A stretch of 62,785 nt of DNA from Chloroflexota bacterium (GCA_028875245.1 JAPPEU010000059.1:1-62785); one strand, 5' to 3'; counted from the first letter of the stretch, positions 44,306 through 52,762 are shown. Made by a program: numbers and translations. Notes: generated by a model not told the origin, from the letters alone.

Positions 44306-44369
44306 CAGGAAGTCTTCAATTGTCTACGGGCTCAGGTTTGCCCATCACCCTGCATGCTGAATATCAGCG

Positions 44370-44642
44370 CTAATTCACCGCCTCGGACAGGCCGGCGCCC
44401 GGCTTGAACTTGACCACATTCTTGGCGGCAATCTGGATCTCCTCGCCGGTGCGGGGGTTGCGGCCCGTGCGAGCCTCGCGCCTGTCGACGGAAAATGAGC
44501 CGAAGCCAACTAGGGAGACCCGGTCGCCGCCTTTCAGCGCAGCCTCAACGGAATCGGTAAACGCTTCCAACGCTCTACCGGCCTTCGTTTTGCTCAACCC
44601 GGACTGATCAGCGATTGAACTGATTAATTCTGCTTTGTTCAT
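44370..44642 (-). CDS. hup: HU-family DNA-binding protein
   Basis: A 90-residue nucleoid protein that bends DNA as a dimer. It has the helical dimerisation part, then the VGFGSFSVDRREARTGRNPRTGEEIQI beta-arm, where RNPRTGE marks the DNA-intercalating tip, and the closing KFKPG. The ATG at 44642 has AAGGAG 8 nt upstream. TATACT on the minus strand at 44678-44683 is a likely -10 box. A rho-independent terminator follows downstream. Confidence 0.95.
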   Translation of the reverse strand: MNKAELISSIADQSGLSKTKAGRALEAFTDSVEAALKGGDRVSLVGFGSFSVDRREARTGRNPRTGEEIQIAAKNVVKFKPGAGLSEAVN

Positions 44643-44677
44643 GCTAACTGCTCCTTCTCTTCGATTCTCGCGTAGCT

Positions 44678-44683
44678 AGTATA
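44678..44683 (-). promoter_or_regulatory. -10 box of HU gene
   Basis: TATACT on the minus strand, 35 nt before the start codon in an AT-rich leader; the -35 is poor. Confidence 0.5.
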
Positions 44684-44803
44684 TCACTTTTTCTTGTTTG
44701 AACAGGACGGAATCGCAAGTCTTAATCAGCTTATACCAGCATATAACGTTATTCTCACTCTTTGGATATCTATAAGAAAACTTGTCGGGCATGGCAATTT
44801 GAC

Positions 44804-45712
44804 TCAATACCCTTGCCGCGCCAGGAATTGATCGACCTCGCTTCGGGTGGGCAGAGCGTTGCGCCCGCCCATCGCGCGGCAATTCAGCGAGCCGACGGCG
44901 GAAGCGAAGCGCGCCATGCGCGGCACATCCCAATCTTGCAAGAGCGCGTACAAAAAAGCGCCGTGGTAGGCATCGCCGGCGCCGGTCGTATCGACCACAT
45001 CGACTTCGTAAGCGGGGAAGGCCTGCGTTCCCGCCTCCCAAGCCACCACCGCGCCGCGCTCGCCCAGGGTGACGGCAGCGATTTGGGCGCCCTCGTCGCG
45101 GAGGCGCTCGGCCACGGCCGCCGGCGGCTCATCGGGCATTAAATCGCGCGCCCAGTATTCCGGCACGATAGGCACATCAACGAATCGCAGAAGCGGCTTG
45201 ATCTCCTGATAGGGAAGGCTCGGGTCCAGCAGCACGGTCATGCCCGCCTCTTTCGCCCAGCGGGCGGCTTGCATGGTGGCGTCGTTCAGCGCGTCGATGA
45301 AGAGAACGCGCGCGGCGCTGATGTCCTCGCGCCTGAATTCGCTCGCGGCTATCGGTTTTCCGGTCGGCGGGCGGGTGATTATGCTGCGGTCGCCGCTGGC
45401 TTCGTGCACGAGGATCACCGACACATGAGACTCGCTGCCCGGCTCAAGCAGGAGCTGCGATGCATCGACGCCCTCGTCCTGCAGAACGCGGCGGATATAG
45501 GCGCCGGTGTCATCCTCGCCGATGCGGGCGATGATTTTGGCGCGCGCCCCCAACCGGGCGGCGGCGATCAAGGCGATGGAGGCCAGGCCGCCGGGCTGCC
45601 GATCATAATTGAGGGCCGCCATGTTTTCGTTCCGTTTGGGCATGCGCGGCACGGTCACCAGATGATCGAGCGTGCAGACGCCGATGCCGACGATATCAGG
45701 CGCGGGTGGCAT
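44804..45712 (-). CDS. PfkB-family carbohydrate kinase
   Basis: A 302-residue ribokinase-fold sugar kinase. N-terminal GGLASIALIAAARLGA (substrate region), and the C-terminal DTTGAGDAYHGAFLYAL signature (~residue 238) with the catalytic Asp in GAGD. The ATG at 45712 has AAAGG 7 nt upstream; a longer frame to 45793 runs through a repeat. The substrate (ribose, a keto-sugar or a nucleoside) cannot be told. It stands alone. Confidence 0.87.
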   Translation of the reverse strand: MPPAPDIVGIGVCTLDHLVTVPRMPKRNENMAALNYDRQPGGLASIALIAAARLGARAKIIARIGEDDTGAYIRRVLQDEGVDASQLLLEPGSESHVSVILVHEASGDRSIITRPPTGKPIAASEFRREDISAARVLFIDALNDATMQAARWAKEAGMTVLLDPSLPYQEIKPLLRFVDVPIVPEYWARDLMPDEPPAAVAERLRDEGAQIAAVTLGERGAVVAWEAGTQAFPAYEVDVVDTTGAGDAYHGAFLYALLQDWDVPRMARFASAVGSLNCRAMGGRNALPTRSEVDQFLARQGY

Positions 45713-45751
45713 GGGCGGGCCTTTCACTACCGAGCTGGTAGATATATTTTT

Positions 45752-45779
45752 ACCACCGAGGACACAGAGGGCACAGAGT
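45752..45779. repeat. CACAGAG-type repeat fragment
   Basis: ACCACCGAGGACACAGAGG and GGCACAGAG, the same motif that forms the subterminal arms of the element at 47455-47722 and recurs near 57812. It lies in the leader of the PfkB gene. Confidence 0.6.
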
Positions 45780-45865
45780 TTTTTTGTAATCACATGTCGC
45801 AGCAGCGGAGGCCAAGAATCTGTATGGGCTCCCCTCCCGCGCGCATCGTATTATTCAGCCAATGG

Positions 45866-45889
45866 GCAACCTAATGGCTCGCCCCAACA
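45866..45889. repeat. Degenerate GGGCGACCCAATGG unit
   Basis: TGGGCAACCTAATGGCTCGCC, a mutated copy of the unit at 42139. Confidence 0.5.
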
Positions 45890-45988
45890 ATTCACCGCGA
45901 TTTGCCGCAACTGAATGGTTGGATTGCCAGGCAAGCGGCATTACAATTCGGGCATCCATCTATTGCTTGACAAGGAGAAAGCCTCACC

Positions 45989-46465
45989 ATGCAAACAAGA
46001 GCCGAAGCGATAGAAGCCATCCGCCAACTGCCGGCCCAACTGCGCGAATTGGCAGCGGGCTTGAGCGCCGAGCAACTGACCACCGCCTACAACGCGCCCG
46101 AATGGACCATTGCTCAAAACATCCACCACCTGGCCGATACGCACATGGTCTGCATCCGCCGCTTCAAGCTAATTCTGACCAGCCCGCGTTTCCAGTTCAC
46201 CGCCTATGATGTAAACGCCATCGCCGAATACCCGGACGCCAAGGACGCCGACATTGAGTATTCGCTGAAGCTGCTGGAGGGCTTGCAGGCGCGTTGGGCC
46301 ATCCTGTTGGAGAACCTGAGCGAAGAAGAATGGGCCAAGGTCGGCATCGGCTCCAGTCCCGACCGGCCGGACATGAATCTGGAGCGGCTGGCTTTCGCCT
46401 ACGCCCAGCACGGCCTCAACCACTTGCGGCAAATCCAAGACGTGCTTGATAAAATGCCGGCGTGA
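45989..46465 (+). CDS. DinB/YfiT-family putative metal-dependent hydrolase
   Basis: A 158-residue four-helix-bundle protein with the three-His metal site: NIHHLADTH near residue 46 and QHGLNHLRQI near residue 141. Members include bacillithiol S-transferase-like and hydrolase-like proteins; the substrate is not known. AAGGAG lies about 11 nt before the ATG. The stop overlaps the next start by 4 nt (GTGA), so the two genes are coupled. Confidence 0.82.
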   Translation: MQTRAEAIEAIRQLPAQLRELAAGLSAEQLTTAYNAPEWTIAQNIHHLADTHMVCIRRFKLILTSPRFQFTAYDVNAIAEYPDAKDADIEYSLKLLEGLQARWAILLENLSEEEWAKVGIGSSPDRPDMNLERLAFAYAQHGLNHLRQIQDVLDKMPA

Positions 46466-47352
46466 ACGACACCGGCTTCATCATTCCAACAGCGCCACAA
46501 TTCGACTTCGAGCGCACCGTTCTCAGTCATGGCTGGCTGATGCTGCCGCCCTTCCGCTGGGATGGCGCGAGCGGGACGCTTCTGTACACCTACCAGAGCG
46601 CGGCCGGCGTTGTGCTGCGGCTGCGCATGACCGCGGCGGCCGGCGGCGTCTATGTGTTCAGCCCCGATTGCGCTCGGCTGACAGCGGACTTGCGCGCCGA
46701 ACTGACGGCGGCGGTCAGGACCATGCTCAACACAGAACTGGACTTGAGCGACTTCTACAAGGCGATGGCGGCGCATGCGGGTTATGGCTGGCTGGAAGCC
46801 GGGCGCCGCGGACGCATCCTGATCGCGCCCAGCCTCTGGGAAGACCTGGCCAAAGTGCTGCTGACGACCAATTGCAGCTGGTCGCAGACGGTCAATATGT
46901 GTCGACAGCTTTGCCGCTTGGGCAAGCCGCATCCCTCTGTCGAAGATTGTCAGGCATTCCCGCGGGCGGAGCGCATCGCGGCGCTGGACTTTGATGACTT
47001 TGCCGAGCGGGTGCGCGCCGGTTATCGCAGCCCTTACCTGCACGAATTGGCGCGCAAGATCGCGGATGGCGAGATTGATCTGGAAGCCTGGCTCGACCTT
47101 GATGGCGCCGACTTTTATCGCGCGGTGAAGTCCTTAAAGGGCTTCGGCGATTATGCCGCCGGCACGCTGGCGCGCATGTATGGGCATTTCGACAAAATCG
47201 CCATCGACACCGCTGCTCATGCCATGTTCGCGGAGTTGCGCAACGGCGGCGTCAAGGGGAGCGCGGCCGAGATCAAGGCGCATTATGAACGATTCGCTGA
47301 GTGGCGCGGCCTGGTGATGTGGATGGATATCATGCGGCATTATGGGGAATGA
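46462..47352 (+). CDS. HhH-GPD DNA glycosylase, probably monofunctional
   Basis: A 296-residue base-excision repair glycosylase of the OGG1/AlkA superfamily: an N-terminal beta-rich part, a TTNCSWSQTVNM helix in the middle, and the helix-hairpin-helix LKGFGDYAAGTLARMYG (~residues 219-235). The catalytic Asp is in IAIDTAAH. Where bifunctional OGG enzymes have Lys in the hairpin (GxGxK), this has Tyr (GFGDY), so AP-lyase activity is not expected. The GTG start at 46462 overlaps the DinB stop. Confidence 0.8.
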   Translation: MNDTGFIIPTAPQFDFERTVLSHGWLMLPPFRWDGASGTLLYTYQSAAGVVLRLRMTAAAGGVYVFSPDCARLTADLRAELTAAVRTMLNTELDLSDFYKAMAAHAGYGWLEAGRRGRILIAPSLWEDLAKVLLTTNCSWSQTVNMCRQLCRLGKPHPSVEDCQAFPRAERIAALDFDDFAERVRAGYRSPYLHELARKIADGEIDLEAWLDLDGADFYRAVKSLKGFGDYAAGTLARMYGHFDKIAIDTAAHAMFAELRNGGVKGSAAEIKAHYERFAEWRGLVMWMDIMRHYGE

Positions 47353-47440
47353 GCCTGGCGCGCTAGATTCACTGCAGCTCGTCGCAAATCACGCTTAGTC
47401 GCTCACAACATTACGAACCCGCCCGTACCAGGACCCGTAG

Positions 47441-47736
47441 GGGCGACCTACCAGAGTCTGTTGAAAATCACGCAGATTTTCCCTGTAGCGGACACCGTAT
47501 AGCTTTTACCACAGAGTACACCGAGAATTCACAGAGGGCACAGAGTTTTCTGTTTGAATAGAATCGTTTCGATGGTGTCGGAAAACTCTGCTTCTACGAG
47601 AGAAATTAAATAAAAACCGACACAAAGCGCAGCAAATTGTCTCTGTGTTCTCTGTGTTTCCTTCTTTCCTCTGTGGTGAAAATGAGTGCAATTCTGCAAC
47701 AGAGGACATTCTTCAACAGATTCTACCAGGTCGCCC
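47441..47736. repeat. Hairpin interrupted by an inserted element
   Basis: The left arm GGGCGACCT (47441-47449) and right arm AGGTCGCCC (47728-47736) are separated by the 268-bp element and its duplicated target. Removing the element and one target copy restores GGGCGACCT-ACC-AGGTCGCCC, a perfect 9-bp member of the hairpin family. Confidence 0.85.
47455..47722. mobile_element. 268-bp MITE-like element with TIRs and 7-bp TSD
   Basis: It is flanked by CTACCAG on both sides (47448-47454 and 47723-47729), a target-site duplication. Ends: left AGTCTGTTGAAAAT, right (reverse complement) AATCTGTTGAAGAAT, imperfect terminal inverted repeats. Long subterminal inverted arms carry the TTTT(A/C)ACCACAGAG motif. 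There is no coding capacity, so a transposase in trans is required. Confidence 0.8.
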
Positions 47737-47761
47737 GTTGATCACATCAGGAGTTGGGCGC

Positions 47762-47782
47762 GGGCGACTTGATAAGTCGCCC
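47762..47782. repeat. Perfect 9-bp hairpin GGGCGACTT-GAT-AAGTCGCCC
   Basis: Full-length intact member of the hairpin family, followed by CTACA. Confidence 0.85.
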
Positions 47783-47804
47783 CTACATTTTGAATCGGAG
47801 AAGG

Positions 47805-49244
47805 TCAGGCTTGGATGAAATCGGCGGCATCGGCTTTCAGCTTGGCCAGAGACGGCTCGTGCACATACATCATGTGGCCGGCTTCGTATTCGCTAATGCT
47901 GATGTTGCCGCGCAGGCTGGCGTCCAGCCCCATGTGGGCCAGTGAGTAATAGGCGGCCTGGAAGGGCGTCGCCAGGTCATAATAACCTTGCGCCACCAGC
48001 ACGCGCATGAAAGGATTCTTGGCGAAGGCGGCGCGCAGCCCCTCGCTCGTATCGGGGAATTGCCCGCCCTGGTACTTCCAATTCTCGTTGACCTTGAAGC
48101 TGAGGATTTCGTAGTTGAGGTCGGTTTCGTAACCCAGCTGCTCGCGCACGTATTGATTGTAGACGGCGGTGTAGGGCGGCGTGATGGCGTTCATCGAGGG
48201 GTCGAAATCGAAGGTCGCGCCCTCGGCCGACGCCATGATGCCGACAAAGCGGGAATCGAGACGGCCGACAGCGCGCTTCTCGTCGCGCAGCAGTTCTTTG
48301 CAGAAGCTCATGATATTGACGCGCAGGTCAGCGCCCAGGATGAAGCGCTGCGACAAGCCGGTGTAGCGCGCGAGGCGCCCGGCGATGGCGTCGCGTTCAT
48401 CGCTGTTCATGCGATCGCCTTTGGCCAGGGCGACCGTGTAATCGGCCTCCGCCCAATCGGCCACCTCGCGCAGCAATTCCCGCAAGTCGCGCTTCTGCAA
48501 GTCATCGTCAAGCTGCCCATGATAATGAGCGGCCGCGCAAAAGCTGGGCAGGTACAGCGTGTAGGGCAGGTCATTGGCTTTGGTGAAGCGCAGGGTTTGA
48601 AAGTTCATCACGGTCGAGATGAGCACGACGCCGTTGAAGGCGATGCCGCGGTCGATGAGGTGACCGGCCAGCCCGGCGGCGCGCGTCGTGCCATAGCTCT
48701 CGCCGGCCAGATAAAGCGGCGAGGTCCAGCGTTTCTCCCGCGAGAGATAGAGGCGGATGAACTCGCCGACCGCTGCCAGATCTGCTTCAAGCCCCCAGTA
48801 TTTCTCGTTGTCGGCCGGGTCGCTCGCGCGCGAATAACCAGTGCCGACTGGGTCGATGAAGACGAGGTCGCCCAGGTCGAGCCAGGTGTGGGTGTTGTCG
48901 ATGAGCTTGTAGGGGGGCGCCGGCATAAAGCCTTCCGCGCCCATGTCGACGCGCTTGGGCCCGAGCGCGCCCATGTGCAGCCAGATGGATGCCGAGCCGG
49001 GTCCGCCGTTGAAGACGAAGATCAGCGGCCGAGCGGCGGGGTCGCCGTCTGTGTCGAGGGTGTAGGCGGTGTAGAAGATCTGGGCGGCGATTTTGTCCTT
49101 CTCGTCTTTGAGCGGCATCTTGCCGACAGTCGCGCTGTATTTGAGCGTCCTGTCGGCGAGCTCAAGCTGGTGGGATGTGATGATGGGCGCTTCTTCGGTG
49201 ATTTCGGGCTTTTCCTTGGCGCTCTTGTCGGCCGAGTCAGTCAT
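47805..49244 (-). CDS. Serine carboxypeptidase-like peptidase (S10)
   Basis: A 479-residue alpha/beta-hydrolase peptidase of family S10. The oxyanion motif is NGGPGSASIW (~88), the nucleophile Ser is in GESYGT (~181), the Asp is in DLATPFQ (~424) and the His is in EAGHMMY (~456), so the triad is complete. No signal peptide or TM segment is seen although most characterised family members are secreted; the N-terminus is a charged tail (MTDSADKSAKEKPE). The ATG at 49244 has GGAG 6 nt upstream and overlaps the previous stop by 8 nt (ATGACTGA). Confidence 0.87.
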   Translation of the reverse strand: MTDSADKSAKEKPEITEEAPIITSHQLELADRTLKYSATVGKMPLKDEKDKIAAQIFYTAYTLDTDGDPAARPLIFVFNGGPGSASIWLHMGALGPKRVDMGAEGFMPAPPYKLIDNTHTWLDLGDLVFIDPVGTGYSRASDPADNEKYWGLEADLAAVGEFIRLYLSREKRWTSPLYLAGESYGTTRAAGLAGHLIDRGIAFNGVVLISTVMNFQTLRFTKANDLPYTLYLPSFCAAAHYHGQLDDDLQKRDLRELLREVADWAEADYTVALAKGDRMNSDERDAIAGRLARYTGLSQRFILGADLRVNIMSFCKELLRDEKRAVGRLDSRFVGIMASAEGATFDFDPSMNAITPPYTAVYNQYVREQLGYETDLNYEILSFKVNENWKYQGGQFPDTSEGLRAAFAKNPFMRVLVAQGYYDLATPFQAAYYSLAHMGLDASLRGNISISEYEAGHMMYVHEPSLAKLKADAADFIQA

Positions 49245-49935
49245 TTTGCGCTCCATACTTGGCTTCAATCAGACGATTCAATTCGGTGATCAGCGGCGGC
49301 AGTTTATCGGTGATGACTTCCCACAGCACATCATAATTGACTTTCCAATATGCGTGGACCAGGTTGTTGCGCATGCCGACGATATCCCCCCAGTCGATTT
49401 CCGGCGCCAGCGCCCGCGTTTCTTCGCTGACATGGTTGGCGGCTTCGCCAGTGAGCCCGACTTCTCTCACCAATGCCGACTCTAGCATTTGATCATCCTC
49501 GATATTGGCGCGGGTCCGCCCGGCGGCGTAACGGCGGGCTTTCTCAGCCGCGTCCCGCATATGCAGCAGGCGCAGGCGGTCTTTATCCGGCTTTTTCGGC
49601 ATAGGCTTGCTCCTGCTGGGATAGATGCCGCCGACATCGTAGAGCGGCTCGGCGCTGTCGATTACCTCCTGGCGAATGTAAGGACTGAGGGACTGTGGCG
49701 TGCCCAGGTCCACGGGCCGTCCAATCAGTTTGCATAAGTCCGCTTGTTGCCGCAGGATTGCATAAGCGTCGATTTTCGCCTCCGGCGCATATTCAATCAG
49801 CATGTCAATATCGCTGTCCGGACCAAAGTCTGCGCGCAGGGCGGAGCCAAAAAGCGAGAGACGCCGTATGGGATGCTGACTGCAATAGGCGCGGATGGCT
49901 TCCAGCGGCAGTCGGAATTCAGTCGTCTCGCTCAT
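49237..49935 (-). CDS. Single-chain MntA-HepT toxin-antitoxin fusion
   Basis: A 232-residue protein with two domains normally found as separate genes. Residues ~1-100 form a minimal nucleotidyltransferase: SLFGSALRADFGPDSDIDMLIEY gives GS and the DxD pair, as in MntA antitoxins that adenylylate HepT. Residues ~112-230 form a HEPN/DUF86 domain with the RNase motif RNNLVHAY (Rx4HxY), where the Tyr is the known modification target. A Pro/Lys-rich linker (~100-112) joins them. The ATG at 49935 has AGGGT upstream; Met at 49953 is an alternative. The gene overlaps the peptidase start by 8 nt. In characterised systems HepT is an RNase toxin. Confidence 0.85.
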   Translation of the reverse strand: MSETTEFRLPLEAIRAYCSQHPIRRLSLFGSALRADFGPDSDIDMLIEYAPEAKIDAYAILRQQADLCKLIGRPVDLGTPQSLSPYIRQEVIDSAEPLYDVGGIYPSRSKPMPKKPDKDRLRLLHMRDAAEKARRYAAGRTRANIEDDQMLESALVREVGLTGEAANHVSEETRALAPEIDWGDIVGMRNNLVHAYWKVNYDVLWEVITDKLPPLITELNRLIEAKYGAQND

Positions 49936-50009
49936 TGTGTTACCCTGGCTCATGCTTGCGCGCGCCGCAACAGTATACCATAATCGCGGCAGGCAATGAA
50001 CACAGTGCC

Positions 50010-50789
50010 ATGCCGCCACGCCAATTCCGCACCCAAGCCATCGTCCTCAACCGCCGCGATTTCGGCGAAGCCGATCGGCTGCTGACGCTGTTCACGCCGG
50101 CGCATGGCAAGATCCGCGCCATCGCCAAGGGCGCGCGCAAACCGAGCGCCAAGGTCAGCGGGCACGTCGAGCTCTTCGCCCGCAGCGACTGTCTCATCCA
50201 CAAAGGGCGCAACCTTGACATTCTGACGCAGGCGGAGCTGATCGAGCCCTATCTGGGCTTGCGCGAGGATTTGCGGCGCGGCGCCTACGCCAATTATGTC
50301 GCCGAGCTGCTCGATCGCTTCACGGCAGATGAGGAGGAAGCCGGTGGCGATCTCTTCACGCTGCTGCATCAGACGCTGGCGCGCATCGCCGAGACCGATG
50401 ATCCGCGATTGGCGGCGCGCTTCTTTGAGCTGCAGCTGCTAGACATGGCGGGCTTTCGGCCCGAGTTAAACGAGTGTGTCATCAGCCGCGAGGCGCTCAA
50501 GCCGGAGCCGCAATGGTTCAGCCACGAGGAGGGCGGCGTCGTCAGCCGGGCGGCGGCGCCCCTGGTGTCAGCGCGCTTGGTCGAGATTGACTTTGTCACG
50601 TTGAAGCTGCTGCGGCATCTGCAGCGCAGCGCCGATGCCTATGAGCGAGTGGGCAGCCTGCGCATCAGCCCTGAGCAGCACAGCAGCGCCGAGCGGATCA
50701 TGCTGGGTTACATCGTGCATCTGCTGGAGCGCAAGCTGGAGAGCGTCGATTTCATCCGGCGGCTGCGTCAGTTTTCGCCGGGGGCTTGA
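50010..50789 (+). CDS. recO: DNA repair protein RecO
   Basis: A 259-residue recombination mediator that works with RecF/RecR to load RecA at gaps. N-terminal OB-fold (TQAIVLNRRDFGEADRLLTLFTPAHGKIRAIAKGARK, residues ~7-44) and a helical C-terminal domain. The zinc-binding four-cysteine cluster seen in many RecO proteins is absent; only one Cys remains (NECVIS). The ATG at 50010 begins the conserved region; the site is weak. Confidence 0.9.
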   Translation: MPPRQFRTQAIVLNRRDFGEADRLLTLFTPAHGKIRAIAKGARKPSAKVSGHVELFARSDCLIHKGRNLDILTQAELIEPYLGLREDLRRGAYANYVAELLDRFTADEEEAGGDLFTLLHQTLARIAETDDPRLAARFFELQLLDMAGFRPELNECVISREALKPEPQWFSHEEGGVVSRAAAPLVSARLVEIDFVTLKLLRHLQRSADAYERVGSLRISPEQHSSAERIMLGYIVHLLERKLESVDFIRRLRQFSPGA

Positions 50790-50864
50790 ATTCCAAATTC
50801 AAAGTACAGCAGTAGCTTTCAGTTGATCATGCGAAAATTGCTATGGAGATTTTGGGTCAAGAGC

Positions 50865-50889
50865 GGGCGAGCCACCGTCTCGCCCCTAC
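50865..50889. repeat. GGGCGAG/CTCGCCC intergenic hairpin
   Basis: GGGCGAG-CCACCGT-CTCGCCCCTAC, with the same loop as the copies at 7930 and 8478. Confidence 0.8.
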
Positions 50890-50965
50890 AGCAACCGCAC
50901 TATGTTGGCGTTTGTTTTTCGCTGTCGGCCACTGTCATTTTTTGCTTGATATCACGTAGCGCTGA

Positions 50966-52060
50966 CTAATTCAACATTTCACGATATACCGCGACAGTCG
51001 CTTCGGCGATGCGCTCGTGGGTGAAATGGGCCAGGAAACGCGCCCGGCCTTTCTCAATCAGGTCAGCGCGCAGGCCGGGCTGATCGCGCAGTTGGCGCAG
51101 CGCGTACCCCAGCGCTTCGACATCGCCTTCGGGGCTGATGAGCCCGGCATCCGCGATAACGCCGGGGATCGCGCCGCTGTCACTGCCGATGACCGGCACG
51201 CCGCTGGCCATCGCCTCGACTAGGACGCGGCCGAACTGCTCTTTCCAGTTTGGGCGGGTCAAGGAAGGCAGGACGAGGGCGTCAAGCTCGTGGTATTCGC
51301 CGGGCAAATCAGGCGATGGCAATTGACCGCTGAAGCTGACCCGGTCGCTGAGGCCGAGGGCATTCGCCAGTGCTTCCGTTTCAGCGCGGGCGGAGCCGCC
51401 GCCGATCAGCCGCAAGCGGGGGGCGCCTTCGAGACCAGCGACCGCGCGCAGCAGAATCTCCAAGCCTTTCTCCGGCACGATGCGCCCAATGTAGCCGATG
51501 GTGAATGGGCGCTCGGGCCGTATCCCGGCCGGCTGGAACAAGTCGGGCGCTGTGCCGAATTGTGGAATCACAGCTAGCGGACCGCTGTATCCCTTTTGGC
51601 GCAAGACGCCGGCAGCGGCGTCGGTGCCCGCCAGGGCATAATCGGCGTTGCGGAGCGTCCAGCGCTCGCCCCAATTGAAGGGCGGCGGATAAGCGCGCAG
51701 GATATTTTGCCAGCTGAAAAACAGCGATTTCGCGCCCAGGCGTCGGGCATGACGCAGCGCCTGCCAGGTCGCCAGATTGTAGGGCTCTTCGTCAATATGG
51801 ACGATTTGCGGCCGCCATTTGCGGATTTCCCGCCCCAGCGTCGGGTAGTGGTGCAGGTGGAAATTGCCGTTGAAGCGAATGGGAATCGCGCATAGTTGAT
51901 AGCCGCTGGTATGGCTGCGCTCGAGGGCGTTGGCGCCGCGCTCGTCGCGCCAGTCTGGCGGCGTCAGCACGGTCAAATCGACGCCGTGACGGGCGATCGC
52001 CTCGAGCTTCGGCTGGTAGATGCCGACAATACAGGCTTTTGATAGCATCAGGACGCGCAT
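50966..52060 (-). CDS. GT4-family glycosyltransferase
   Basis: A 364-residue GT-B glycosyltransferase. N-terminal lobe with KACIVGIYQPKLEAIARHG; C-terminal lobe with IGYIGRIVPEKGLEILLRA and LPSLTRPNWKEQFGRVLVEAMASGVPVIGSDSG, the donor-binding block containing the EQFG...E motif. The ATG at 52060 gives a normal N-terminus; the longer frame to 52159 is doubtful. The upstream site is poor. The role in glycan or glycolipid synthesis is inferred. Confidence 0.85.
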   Translation of the reverse strand: MRVLMLSKACIVGIYQPKLEAIARHGVDLTVLTPPDWRDERGANALERSHTSGYQLCAIPIRFNGNFHLHHYPTLGREIRKWRPQIVHIDEEPYNLATWQALRHARRLGAKSLFFSWQNILRAYPPPFNWGERWTLRNADYALAGTDAAAGVLRQKGYSGPLAVIPQFGTAPDLFQPAGIRPERPFTIGYIGRIVPEKGLEILLRAVAGLEGAPRLRLIGGGSARAETEALANALGLSDRVSFSGQLPSPDLPGEYHELDALVLPSLTRPNWKEQFGRVLVEAMASGVPVIGSDSGAIPGVIADAGLISPEGDVEALGYALRQLRDQPGLRADLIEKGRARFLAHFTHERIAEATVAVYREMLN

Positions 52061-52084
52061 GGTCGCCCGGAAATACGAAACCTG

Positions 52085-52156
52085 TAGAGGCGCCCCTTGT
52101 CTCGCCCTCTCGCCACTCCAAACTCCGTCGAGCGACCTATTGGCTCTCCCCTGCCA
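52085..52156. repeat. Degenerate hairpin remnants
   Basis: TAGAGGCGCCCCTTGTCTCGCCC and GAGCGACCTATTGGCTCTCCCC, both mutated family members, in the gap between the glycosyltransferase and the phosphodiesterase. Confidence 0.5.
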
Positions 52157-52174
52157 CAATCATGGACGCGCCGT

Positions 52175-52762
52175 CTATATGATATCAAGAGGCGGCTCGC
52201 CACAGCGCGCGTTGGCGTCATAAACGCGGAAGTTGAAGTCGGGCAGCGAGAGCACGCCATAGGTATGGGAGGTGGCGCGCGCGCACTTGAAGGTGTAAAG
52301 CGAGCCGGGGTTGACCAGGCAGCCCCATTTCGTTTTCATGTGCAGCGGCAGGTGCGTATGGCCGGTGACCAGGACATCGGCTTTCAGCGAGCGCAGCACC
52401 ATTCTGAGATAGGTTGTCGACAGGTGATCGCGGTACATGCCCCACATATTGTTGCCGGGCTTGCCATGGCACATGTGCACCGCCACCCCTGCCAACTCGC
52501 CTTGCCAATCGAGCGGCAGGCTGCGTAGATATTGCCGGTTCTCTTGCCGCAGCCCATAGAGCCATTCATCGTGGTTTCCGCGCGCCACCGGGATGCCGTG
52601 AGCGCGAATCAAATCGACCACGCGGTCGGGGTCAGGTCCGCGCCCGACTAAATCGCCCGCGCACAAAATCTGGTCTACATGATGGTGTTTGGCAAATCGA
52701 TCAAGCACATCCTCTAGGGCAGCGTAATCGGCATGTACGTCCGATATGATTCCAATCTGCAT
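52175..52762 (-). CDS. Metallophosphoesterase (YfcE/MJ0936-like)
   Basis: A 195-residue calcineurin-like phosphodiesterase with complete metal motifs: ISDVHADYAAL (DxH), CAGDLVGRGPDP (GD), ARGNHDEW (GNHD), MCHGKPG, and TGHTHLPL (GHTH). ATG at 52762 with GAAGG about 10 nt upstream; a GTG at 52768 is possible. A TATAAT on the minus strand near 52799 is a plausible -10. Substrate unknown. Confidence 0.9.
   Translation of the reverse strand: MQIGIISDVHADYAALEDVLDRFAKHHHVDQILCAGDLVGRGPDPDRVVDLIRAHGIPVARGNHDEWLYGLRQENRQYLRSLPLDWQGELAGVAVHMCHGKPGNNMWGMYRDHLSTTYLRMVLRSLKADVLVTGHTHLPLHMKTKWGCLVNPGSLYTFKCARATSHTYGVLSLPDFNFRVYDANARCGEPPLDII

Larger units (their letters stand above)
47353..47804. other. 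Repeat-only region
   Basis: No gene. It is made of a composite intergenic repeat (47371-47454), an inserted 268-bp element (47455-47722), the rest of the interrupted hairpin (47730-47736) and a second perfect hairpin (47762-47782). Confidence 0.7.
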
